Below the pieces are notes generated by a model. The model saw only the letters and a program-made list of their open reading frames with translations, was not told the DNA's origin and did not search any database. Positions 8,372 through 16,068 of a stretch of 64,000 nt of DNA are shown one piece after another. Every line of letters starts with the position of its first letter. Within the stretch, counting starts at the first letter, position 1. A program made the position numbers and the translations under genes. Source of the DNA: Marinibacterium anthonyi (GTDB lineage: Bacteria > Pseudomonadota > Alphaproteobacteria > Rhodobacterales > Rhodobacteraceae); the NCBI GenBank assembly GCA_003217735.2, contig CP031588.1, forward strand, positions 114,195 to 178,194, in the 5' to 3' direction.

Positions 8372-9421
8372 TCAGGAGTCGCCCGAGATCTCGGCGATCA
8401 CCTTGGCATAGGTGTCGCGCTTTTTCGTCAGATGGTCTTGGGCCTCGGCCGAAGGCAGGAAGTTCGGGATGAAAAAGGCGGCCTTCTGCCGGCCCTGGAT
8501 CTCGCCCTTGTCAAAGATCGCTGTCATGGCGTCGTCGATCTGCTTGACGATCGCCGGGTCCATGTCCTTGTTGTAAAGAAAGAAGAATTCCTTGTCGAAA
8601 GTGAAATCTTCGGTCCCGTCCAGCGTCACGCTGGTCTGGGGCGAGGCATGTTTCAGCATCGCGTCGCGGTCGGTTCCGCCCATGCCTTCGGGGGGCGCCT
8701 GTTCCAGCGTTTCGGGCCGCGCGGTGATCCAGACGAAACGCATGGCCTTCTGGTCGTCGTCGGGCAGCTGGGTGAATTGTTCGTTGGCCTGGATCGACCC
8801 GTTGATCACGTCGGCCAGGTCATCCCACATCGCCTGGTTCTTGTCCGATTGCGACCCGGTGTTGACCGCGACGATGTTGTCTTCGGATCCCGGGGACCGC
8901 ACGGCGGCCGCGTTCTTCATGGCCGAAAAGCCGATTTCCGACACCCCGCCCGGCTGGATCGCCACGCGCACCCGTTCGCCGTTGGCGGCGGCGGTCAGGA
9001 TGTCTTCCATCGACTGGTACTTGCTGGATTTCGCCACCAGATAGGCGTTGCCCGGGTTGATCGCGACGGTCGGGCCGACGGTGTAATCGGCGAACGGGTC
9101 GTCATAGCCGGTCACGCCGTACAGGTTCCCCAGGTAGGACTGGTCGTGGAAGATCATCAGCGTGGTGCCGCGCTTGTCGCGGCCAAGCGCCTTGAACGCC
9201 TCGGACGCGCCGACGGCGTCGACCTTGATGTTGATCCCCAGCTGTTCCGCCAAAGCGTCGGCGATGATGGCCGAGTTCTGGTAGGTGTCGCCGCCGGTCG
9301 ACTTGGACCCGATCACAAGCCGCACGTTGCGCGGCAGCTCCTGCGCCATCGCGCCAAGCGGCTGGATCATCAGGGCGGCAGCGCTGGCGGCCGCAAGAAG
9401 GGTTCTGCGGGTAAAGGTCAT
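8372..9421 (-). CDS. tctC: Tripartite tricarboxylate transporter substrate-binding protein, TctC-like
   Basis: This 349-aa protein has an N-terminal signal peptide (residues 1-26, ending AMAQ) and two lobes typical of the Bug/TctC family. These begin NVRLVIGSKSTGGDTYQNS, where the family expects a glycine-rich ligand loop. The open frame extends further upstream to 9694, but GGGAGGAATTC directly before the ATG at 9421 and the signal peptide fix the start here. It is transcribed divergently from the sugar-acid dehydratase operon and shares its control region. The ligand is inferred to be an aldonate or related hydroxy acid. Confidence 0.88.
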   Translation of the reverse strand: MTFTRRTLLAAASAAALMIQPLGAMAQELPRNVRLVIGSKSTGGDTYQNSAIIADALAEQLGINIKVDAVGASEAFKALGRDKRGTTLMIFHDQSYLGNLYGVTGYDDPFADYTVGPTVAINPGNAYLVAKSSKYQSMEDILTAAANGERVRVAIQPGGVSEIGFSAMKNAAAVRSPGSEDNIVAVNTGSQSDKNQAMWDDLADVINGSIQANEQFTQLPDDDQKAMRFVWITARPETLEQAPPEGMGGTDRDAMLKHASPQTSVTLDGTEDFTFDKEFFFLYNKDMDPAIVKQIDDAMTAIFDKGEIQGRQKAAFFIPNFLPSAEAQDHLTKKRDTYAKVIAEISGDS

Positions 9422-9510
9422 GAATTCCTCCCATTCGGCCGCTTTGCGCGACCTTTGGTTCCGATTTCCGCACGCACTCCCAGGGCGTGCGCTGCGACTC
9501 GCCAATGACG

Positions 9511-9526
9511 ATGTATGCGCATACAT
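9511..9526. promoter_or_regulatory. Operator copy 1 in tctC / dehydratase divergent promoter
   Basis: The site ATGTATGCGCATACAT is a perfect 16-bp palindrome with a central CG, the pattern bound by LacI-family repressors. An identical copy lies at 9620-9635, 109 bp away. The most likely ligand is the LacI regulator encoded at the end of the tct operon. Confidence 0.65.
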
Positions 9527-9606
9527 CACTTTCAACACATCGCCTATCAGGCTGTCAACCATATTTGTCTGGGCATTTTGCAGGTGCAGCATTTGCCTTG
9601 GCCCGG

Positions 9607-9636
9607 TTGACAGGATTAAATGTATGCGCATACATA
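9607..9636 (+). promoter_or_regulatory. Promoter of the sugar-acid catabolic operon with embedded operator copy 2
   Basis: A perfect -35 box TTGACA lies at 9607-9612. A weak -10 (ATACAT or TACATA, 17-18 bp spacer) lies inside the second perfect palindrome ATGTATGCGCATACAT at 9620-9635. A protein bound there would block the -10 region directly, so repression is the simplest reading. Confidence 0.55.
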
Positions 9637-9662
9637 GCCTCAAGTCACTATGGGAGGACGCA

Positions 9663-11405
9663 ATGAAGGATTCGCCGACCAAGTCTCCGGACACGCTGCG
9701 CAGCGCGCGCTGGTTCGCGCCGGACGACCTGCGCAGTTTCGGTCACCGTTCGCGGATGATGCAGCTGGGCTATACCGAAGAGGAATTCATCGGCCGGCCC
9801 ATCATCGGTATCCTCAACACCTGGTCCGATCTGAACTCGTGCCACGGCCACTTCCCCGAACGGGTCAAGGACGTGAAGCGCGGCGTGCAGATGGCGGGCG
9901 GTCTGCCGGTCGAATTGCCGTCGCTGTCGGTCGATGAAAGCTTCACCAAGCCGACCTCGATGCTGTACCGCAACATGCTGGCGATGGAGACCGAGGAGAT
10001 GATCCGCAGCCACCCGCTGGATGGCGTGGTGCTGATGGGCGGCTGCGACAAGACCACGCCGGGGCTGGTGATGGGGGCGATCACCGCCGGTGTGCCGTTC
10101 ATCTTCCTGCCCGCCGGTCCGATGCTGCGGGGCCATTACGCGGGCAAGATCCTTGGGTCCGGATCGGACGCCTGGAAATACTGGGACGAACGCCGCGCCG
10201 GCAACATCACCGACGAGGAATGGCTGGGCATCCAGGGCGGCATCGCCCGGTCGGTCGGCACCTGCATGACCATGGGCACGGCGTCGACCATGACATCCAT
10301 CACCGAGGCGATGGGCCTGTCGCTGTCGGGCGCGTCGTCGATCCCGGCGGCGGATTCGGGGCACCAGCGGATGGGTTCCGACTGTGGCCGGCGGATCGTG
10401 GACATGGTGTGGGAAGACCTGACGCCCGAAAAGATCATCACCGAAAGCGCCGTGAAGAACGCCGCCATCGTCGGCATGGCCACGGGCTGTTCGACCAACG
10501 CCGTCGTGCACCTGATCGCCATGGCGCGCCGCGCGGGGATCGACCTGACGCTGGATGACCTTGACGCATTGGGCCGCACCACGCCGATGATCTGCAATGT
10601 CCGCCCCTCGGGCAAGGATTACCTGATGGAGGATTTCTTCTATGCCGGTGGTCTGCGCGCATTGATGACTCAGCTGTCGGACGTGCTGGACCTGACCGCG
10701 CTGACCGTCACGGGCAAGACCCTGGGCGAGGATATCGAGGGCGCCGTGGTCTACAATGACGACGTGATCCGGCCGCTGTCGAACCCGGTCTACCACGAAG
10801 GGTCCCTGGCGGTGCTGAAGGGCAACCTGTGCCCCGACGGCGCGGTGATCAAGCCCGCCGCCTGCGATCCGAAGTACTACGTCCACGAAGGCCCCGCGCT
10901 GGTCTTCGACAGCTATCCCGACATGAAGAAGGCCATCGACGACGAGGATCTGGATGTCACGCCCGACCACGTTCTGGTGCTGCGCAATGCCGGGCCGCTG
11001 GGGGGGCCGGGGATGCCGGAATGGGGGATGCTGCCGATCCCCAAGGCGCTGATCAAGCAGGGACATCGCGACATGCTGAGGATCTCCGATGCGCGGATGT
11101 CGGGCACGTCCTACGGCGCCTGCGTGCTGCATGCCGCGCCCGAAAGCTTTGTCGGCGGGCCGCTGGCCCTGCTGAAGACCGGCGACATCGTGCGTCTGGA
11201 CCTGCCGAACCGGCGTCTGGACATGCTTGTCCCCGAAGACGAGATCGAGGCCCGGCGCAAGGCCTGGGTCGCGCCCGAACCCAAGTTCCAGCGCGGCTGG
11301 GGCTGGATGTTCTCGCGCCATGTCGGGCAGGCCGACACGGGGTGCGACTTCGACTTCCTTGAAAAGGCCCATGGGCCCGCAGCAGGCGAACCGGATATCT
11401 ACTGA
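9663..11405 (+). CDS. IlvD/Edd family dehydratase (probable aldonate dehydratase)
   Basis: This 580-aa protein is of the dihydroxy-acid/phosphogluconate dehydratase family. The three iron-sulfur cysteines are visible: C60 (NSCHGH), C128 (GGCDKTTPG) and C201 (GTCMTMGTASTM). In context with a DapA-type lyase and a semialdehyde dehydrogenase it most likely dehydrates an aldonate such as L-arabinonate or D-xylonate to the 2-keto-3-deoxy acid. It could be another sugar acid. The ATG at 9663 follows GGGAGGACGCA. The open frame continues upstream to 9285, but that stretch is the shared promoter and the antisense of tctC. Its stop overlaps the next start by one base. Confidence 0.92.
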   Translation: MKDSPTKSPDTLRSARWFAPDDLRSFGHRSRMMQLGYTEEEFIGRPIIGILNTWSDLNSCHGHFPERVKDVKRGVQMAGGLPVELPSLSVDESFTKPTSMLYRNMLAMETEEMIRSHPLDGVVLMGGCDKTTPGLVMGAITAGVPFIFLPAGPMLRGHYAGKILGSGSDAWKYWDERRAGNITDEEWLGIQGGIARSVGTCMTMGTASTMTSITEAMGLSLSGASSIPAADSGHQRMGSDCGRRIVDMVWEDLTPEKIITESAVKNAAIVGMATGCSTNAVVHLIAMARRAGIDLTLDDLDALGRTTPMICNVRPSGKDYLMEDFFYAGGLRALMTQLSDVLDLTALTVTGKTLGEDIEGAVVYNDDVIRPLSNPVYHEGSLAVLKGNLCPDGAVIKPAACDPKYYVHEGPALVFDSYPDMKKAIDDEDLDVTPDHVLVLRNAGPLGGPGMPEWGMLPIPKALIKQGHRDMLRISDARMSGTSYGACVLHAAPESFVGGPLALLKTGDIVRLDLPNRRLDMLVPEDEIEARRKAWVAPEPKFQRGWGWMFSRHVGQADTGCDFDFLEKAHGPAAGEPDIY

Positions 11406-12304
11406 TGACACATGACCTAGACACAGCCCTTGCCGGCATCTCCGGCATCCTCGTCACGCCTTACGATGCAGACGGCGAGGTCGCGCCGACCAGGCTGGCC
11501 CCGATCATCGACCGCGCGCTGGCGGCGGGCGTGCACATGCCCGTCGTGAACGGCAACACCGGCGAATTCTACGCGCTGACGACGGACGAGGCCTGCACCA
11601 TGGTGGCCGAGGTCGCCGCCCTGGTCGACGGCCGCGCGCCTTTGCTGGCGGGCATCGGCCGGTCGGTGCGCGATGCCTGTCGGCTGGCCAAGGCTTCGGC
11701 CGAGGCCGGGGCCAGTGCGCTGATGATCCACCAGCCGCCCGATCCCTTCGTGTCGCCGCGCGGCACGGTCGATTACCTCAAGGCGGTGATCGACGCGGGC
11801 GGCGGCCTGCCGGTGATGCTGTACCTGCGCAACGACGCCATCGGCACCGGCGCCATCGCCGACCTGTGTGCGCTGCCCGGCGTGAAGGGCGTGAAATGGG
11901 CGACGCCCAATCCGCTGAAGCTGGCGGATGCCATCAACGCCTGCGATCCCGGCATCACCTGGGTCGCGGGCCTGGCCGAAGTCTGGGCGCCGCCGCTTTA
12001 TGCGGTCGGCGCGCGGGGCTTCACCTCGGGGCTGATCAACGTCTGGCCGGCGCGGTCGATGGCGATCCATGGCGCGCTGGCGGCAGGCGATTACCCGTTG
12101 GCCAACCGGCTCATCGCCGAGATGCGCGCCTTCGAGGATATTCGCGCCGAAGAGCTGAACGGCACCAACGTGACCGGCGTCAAGGCCGCGCTGATCGCGC
12201 AGGGCCTGGACTGCGGCCCGACCCGTCCGCCTTCTGCCTGGCCGCTGACCGCGCCGCAACAGGCGACACTCCAGGACTTCATGTCCGCCAATGGACTGAT
12301 CTGA
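11405..12304 (+). CDS. DapA family lyase/dehydratase (probable 2-keto-3-deoxy sugar-acid dehydratase)
   Basis: This 299-aa class I lyase has the TIM-barrel family signatures GNTGEFYALT near residue 49, Y140 (MLYLRN) and the Schiff-base lysine K164 (GVKGVKWATP). Family members include dihydrodipicolinate synthase, KDG aldolase and L-2-keto-3-deoxyarabonate dehydratase. Flanked by an aldonate dehydratase and a ketoglutarate-semialdehyde dehydrogenase, the last role fits best: it would give alpha-ketoglutarate semialdehyde. Its ATG overlaps the dehydratase stop (TGATG). Confidence 0.9.
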   Translation: MTHDLDTALAGISGILVTPYDADGEVAPTRLAPIIDRALAAGVHMPVVNGNTGEFYALTTDEACTMVAEVAALVDGRAPLLAGIGRSVRDACRLAKASAEAGASALMIHQPPDPFVSPRGTVDYLKAVIDAGGGLPVMLYLRNDAIGTGAIADLCALPGVKGVKWATPNPLKLADAINACDPGITWVAGLAEVWAPPLYAVGARGFTSGLINVWPARSMAIHGALAAGDYPLANRLIAEMRAFEDIRAEELNGTNVTGVKAALIAQGLDCGPTRPPSAWPLTAPQQATLQDFMSANGLI

Positions 12305-12315
12305 AAGGATAAGCC

Positions 12316-13845
12316 ATGCTAGACGAAACCTTCACCCCCCATGGCAAGCACCTGATCGCAGGCGAATGGGTGGCGGGCGATGCCACCTTCGCCTCCGAAC
12401 CCGCTCATGGTCCATCCCACGATTTCGCGGTGGGCACGCCGGCGCTGGTCAATGCCGCCTGCATCGCGGCCGAAGACGCCTTCTGGTCCTACGGCTACAC
12501 CACCCGCACCGAACGCGCCGCCTTCCTGAACGCCATCGCCGACGAGATCGAGGCGCGGGCTGAGGCGATCACCATGATCGGCAGCCAGGAATCCGGCCTT
12601 CCCGAAGGTCGTCTGCAGGGCGAGCGCGGCCGCACCACCGGGCAGCTTCGGCTGTTTGCCGACCATATCCTGAAGGGCGACTACCTTGACCGGCGCCATG
12701 ACGTGGCCTTGCCCGACCGTCAGCCGCTGCCGCGCCCAGATCTGAAGATGGTGCAGCGGCCCATTGGCCCGGTGGCGGTCTTCGGCGCCTCGAACTTCCC
12801 GCTGGCGTTTTCCACCGCAGGGGGCGACACCGCAGCCGCGCTGGCCGCCGGCTGCCCGGTCGTGGTCAAGGGCCATTCCGCCCATCCCGGCACCGGCGAG
12901 ATCGTCGCCGAGGCCATCCACGCGGCAATCCAGTCCTGCGGCATGCACCCCGGCGTCTTCTCTCTGATCCAGGGCAGCAAGCGCGACGTGGGACAGGCGC
13001 TGGTGCAGCACCCGCTGATCAAGGCGGTGGGCTTTACCGGTTCGCTGGGCGGAGGCCGGGCGCTGTTCGACCTCTGCGCACAACGTCCCGAACCGATCCC
13101 GTTCTTCGGCGAACTGGGGTCCGTCAACCCGATGTTCATCCTGCCGGAGGCCGTGAAGGCCCGGGGCGCGGCCATCGGCGCCGGCTGGGCCGGGTCGCTG
13201 ACCATGGGCGCGGGCCAGTTCTGTACCAACCCCGGCATCGCCGTGGTCGAAACCGGGCCCGCCGGCGACGCTTTTGTCGCCGCCGCCGCCGAGGCGCTGA
13301 AGGGCGTGGCGGGCCAGTGCATGCTGACCGACGGCATCGCGCAGGCCTACAAGGACGGCAAGGCGCGGTTCGACGGGCGCAACGCCGTCCGCCCGGTGCT
13401 GACCACCGACAGCGAAGGCCGCAATGCCGCGCCGAATCTTTTTGAAACGGACGCGGCCAGCTACCTGCAGGACCATGCCCTGGGCGAAGAGGTGTTTGGC
13501 CCCCTGGGCCTGGTCGTGCGCGTTTCGGACGCCGACGAAATGGACCAGCTTGCCCGCGGCTTCGAAGGCCAGCTGACCGCCACCATCCACATGGATGACG
13601 CCGACGCCGAGCTGGGCAGACGCCTGATACCGGTGCTGGAACGCAAGGCGGGGCGGATCCTGGTCAACGGCTTCCCCACGGGGGTCGAGGTGGCCGATGC
13701 CATGGTGCATGGCGGGCCCTATCCGGCCTCGACCAATTTCGGCGCGACATCCGTCGGCACGCTGTCGATCCGGCGCTTCCTGCGCCCGGTCTGCTACCAG
13801 AACATGCCCGACGCGCTGCTGCCGGGCGATCTGCAAGAAGGGTGA
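12316..13845 (+). CDS. Aldehyde dehydrogenase, probable alpha-ketoglutarate semialdehyde dehydrogenase
   Basis: This 509-aa NAD(P)-dependent aldehyde dehydrogenase has the general base E266 (FFGELGSVNP) and the nucleophile C303 (GAGQFCTNPG). The cofactor region GFTGSLGGGRALFDL and the N-terminal HLIAGEWVAGDATF resemble the type found in sugar-acid and hydroxyproline pathways. It would oxidise alpha-ketoglutarate semialdehyde to 2-oxoglutarate and so feed the TCA cycle. It starts 11 bp after the lyase gene in the same operon. Confidence 0.92.
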   Translation: MLDETFTPHGKHLIAGEWVAGDATFASEPAHGPSHDFAVGTPALVNAACIAAEDAFWSYGYTTRTERAAFLNAIADEIEARAEAITMIGSQESGLPEGRLQGERGRTTGQLRLFADHILKGDYLDRRHDVALPDRQPLPRPDLKMVQRPIGPVAVFGASNFPLAFSTAGGDTAAALAAGCPVVVKGHSAHPGTGEIVAEAIHAAIQSCGMHPGVFSLIQGSKRDVGQALVQHPLIKAVGFTGSLGGGRALFDLCAQRPEPIPFFGELGSVNPMFILPEAVKARGAAIGAGWAGSLTMGAGQFCTNPGIAVVETGPAGDAFVAAAAEALKGVAGQCMLTDGIAQAYKDGKARFDGRNAVRPVLTTDSEGRNAAPNLFETDAASYLQDHALGEEVFGPLGLVVRVSDADEMDQLARGFEGQLTATIHMDDADAELGRRLIPVLERKAGRILVNGFPTGVEVADAMVHGGPYPASTNFGATSVGTLSIRRFLRPVCYQNMPDALLPGDLQEG

Positions 13846-13854
13846 GGAGAGACA

Positions 13855-14565
13855 ATGAAGGAAGAAACCCGCGACAAGCTGATGAACGTGTCGGTGGCGA
13901 CGCTTGCCACCGCCCTGTTCAAACGCGGCCTGCGCCACCAGGTGATCCAGGGCGTGAACCCGGTGAAGCCCAAGGGCCGCAACATGGTCGGCCCCGCCTT
14001 TACCCTGCGCTACATGCCCGCGCGCGAGGACCGCAATACGATCGACGTCTTCCGCAACCCCGAACATCCGCAACGCCACGCGATCGAGACCTGTCCGCCG
14101 GGCCACGTGCTGGTCATGGACAGCCGCAAGCAGGCCAATGCGGCGTCGTCCGGTGACATCCTGATCACCCGGCTGATGGTCCGGGGCGGCGCGGGCATCG
14201 TGACCGACGGGGGGTTCCGCGACGCGATGGAGATCGGCGACCTGGACATCCCGGCCTATCACACGCGCCCCTCCAGCCCCACGAACCTGACCAACAACGA
14301 AGCCATCGCGATCAACGAACCGATCGGCTGCGGCGATGCGCCGGTGTTTCCGGGCGACATCATCGTGGGCGACGACGATTGCGTCATCGTGTTGCCGGCC
14401 CACATGGCGGACGAGCTGGCCGACGAGGCGGTGGAAATGACCGCCTACGAGGATTTCGTGCACGAGAAGGTCATGCAGGGGGCTACGATCATCGGCCTTT
14501 ACCCCTGCACCAGGGACGAGAACCGGACAGCCTTTGAAGAGTGGCGCAAAGCCAACGGCCGCTGA
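13855..14565 (+). CDS. RraA-like protein (HMG aldolase / oxaloacetate decarboxylase fold)
   Basis: This 236-aa protein of the RraA/4-hydroxy-4-methyl-2-oxoglutarate aldolase family has the conserved GDILITRLMVRGGAGIVTDGGFRD stretch (residues about 98-122). The Gly-rich loop, the Arg and the following Asp are those that bind the oxyanion and divalent metal in characterised family members. It lies 9 bp after the dehydrogenase gene and closes the operon. The exact reaction is open: it could cleave a side product of the pathway or decarboxylate oxaloacetate. It is not the RNase E inhibitor in the strict sense. Confidence 0.88.
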   Translation: MKEETRDKLMNVSVATLATALFKRGLRHQVIQGVNPVKPKGRNMVGPAFTLRYMPAREDRNTIDVFRNPEHPQRHAIETCPPGHVLVMDSRKQANAASSGDILITRLMVRGGAGIVTDGGFRDAMEIGDLDIPAYHTRPSSPTNLTNNEAIAINEPIGCGDAPVFPGDIIVGDDDCVIVLPAHMADELADEAVEMTAYEDFVHEKVMQGATIIGLYPCTRDENRTAFEEWRKANGR

Positions 14566-14601
14566 ACCGGACATCCCGGCGGTGTGGCACCGCATCGCCG
14601 G

Positions 14602-14620
14602 GATGTATGCGCGCCATGCA
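14602..14620. promoter_or_regulatory. Degenerate operator-like repeat upstream of the broken tctC-like gene
   Basis: The segment begins ATGTATGCGC, identical to one side of the palindromes at 9511 and 9620, but the right arm is shifted and altered (CATGCAT after two inserted bases). It sits about 80 bp before the broken tctC-like gene. It may be a decayed copy of the same regulator site. Confidence 0.3.
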
Positions 14621-14700
14621 TCGAACGATAGAATAAATAAATTTGATTAATATGCCTTTCCTGCGCCAAGAGTTGCGACAGCCAACCTTGGGAGGATGTC

Positions 14701-15420
14701 ATGGCTGTTCGAAGATACTTGACGCGGCTTGTCGCCTCGGCGGCGGCGCTTGCAGTCCTGTCCCCGGCCTGTGCGCTTGATCTGAGCGGCGAGAAGGTGA
14801 CGATCCTTGTCCCCTTCGGCGAAGGCGGCGGAAGCGATACCCTGGCCCGGTTCCTGCAGCCCTACCTGAAAGAAGCTCTGCCCGGTCATCCCAACGTGGT
14901 GGTCCTGAACAAGCCCGGCGGCGGTTCGGTTACCGGTGTCAACGGCTGGGTCGGGTCGGCGAAAACGGACGGCACCGACATCCTGGTGGGGTCGACCTCG
15001 ACCTGGGTGCCGTTTGTCTTCGGGTCGGAAACGGTCAAGTACGACCCCAACGACATGCGCCCCGTCGTGGGCTTTCCGCGCCTGGGCGTCTTCTATACCA
15101 ACCCCGAACGCACCAAGGTGACCGGCGCCAGTTCCGCCGAAGGGGTCGAAAAGCTGAGGTCGACGCGGATCCTAAAGGGCGCCAATGCGCCGCGGTTCGG
15201 GCCGGATGACCGCACCTACCAGGTGATGCATTACCTGCGCCCCAACCTGGCCAAGTCGATCATGCTGCCCCCCGGAACGCCCGAGGACGTGGTCGATGCC
15301 CATGTTGCGGCCTTCAAGACGCTGGAAGACGATCCCGCCTGTGTCGACGGCATGACGAACCAGATCCAGGCCCGGTCCTTTGTCTATTGCGATGACATGG
15401 GGGCGGCCTTCCGCGGCGCT
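14701..15420 (+). pseudogene. Broken TctC-like substrate-binding protein gene
   Basis: The reading frame starts with a plausible signal peptide (residues 1-25) and a TctC N-lobe (VTILVPFGEGGGSDTLARF, VVLNKPGGGSVTG). After residue about 165 it jumps to the segment expected near the C-terminus of the family (IMLPPGTPEDVVDAHVAAF), so about 100 residues appear to be missing inside. Near 15,411-15,420 the TctC-like sequence ends, and the frame continues to 15,498 only as antisense of the LysR remnant. The gene is thus internally deleted and lacks its natural end. A GGGAGGATGTC ribosome-binding site is still present. Confidence 0.7.
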
Positions 15421-15985
15421 TCAGCTCGGCCGAGGGCACGGTGTCCAGCTGTGCCAGGGGGTGGTCGCGGTGGCAGGCAACGACGAATTCCTCGCTGAGA
15501 AGCGGGTCGAAATCCACGCCGAACAGGCGCTTGGGCTTGTGGGTGATGCCGAAATCGACCTCTCCGTCATAGACCTTCTTGACGGCGGATACGCTGGACC
15601 CTTCGTGGATGTTCAGCGTGGATTTTGGCGATTGGCGGCGGAATTCCTCGACCAGGCCGGGCAGAACCACGCTGCACCAGGTCATGTTGATCGACATCGA
15701 CACCCGGCCGCTGTCATCGGCGCGGATGTTCTTCAGCTCGGCCTCGGCGCTTTGGAACTCGACCACCAGCCGCTTGGCGATCGCATAGAACCGCCGGCCC
15801 GTGGCCGTCGGCTGGATGTTGTTCTTGCTGCGCACCAGCATCTGTTCGCCCACCTCGCCTTCGATCTTGGCGATCCGCCGCGACAGCGCCGGCTGGGTGA
15901 TGTGCAGCTTGCGGGCGGCGTCCGAGAAGCTGTTCAGCTCGACCACGGCAACGAAGGCGGTCAGCTCGTCAAGGCTGTGTCTCAT
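15415..15985 (-). pseudogene. LysR family regulator gene, 3' truncated
   Basis: From the ATG at 15985 the protein has an intact LysR helix-turn-helix (FSDAARKLHITQPALSRRIAK, residues about 20-40). The first part of the co-inducer domain follows, up to about residue 189 (ending near AELKRR). Normal LysR proteins have about 300 residues. Beyond 15,415 the frame runs into the antisense of the tctC-like remnant and stops at 15,314. The last third of the effector domain is missing, so it is probably non-functional, although DNA binding alone might remain. Confidence 0.7.
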
Positions 15986-16068
15986 GGGATGCGCGGGCTC
16001 CGGCGGGGGTGATGGCGCAGGATAGACCAACCGGCGCGGCGCCGGGACTCTGCCCTTGGCACTGGATG

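Noticed and set aside
15420..15498. C-terminal continuation of the tctC-like frame
   Set aside because: The residues are the antisense of the LysR remnant and not TctC sequence.
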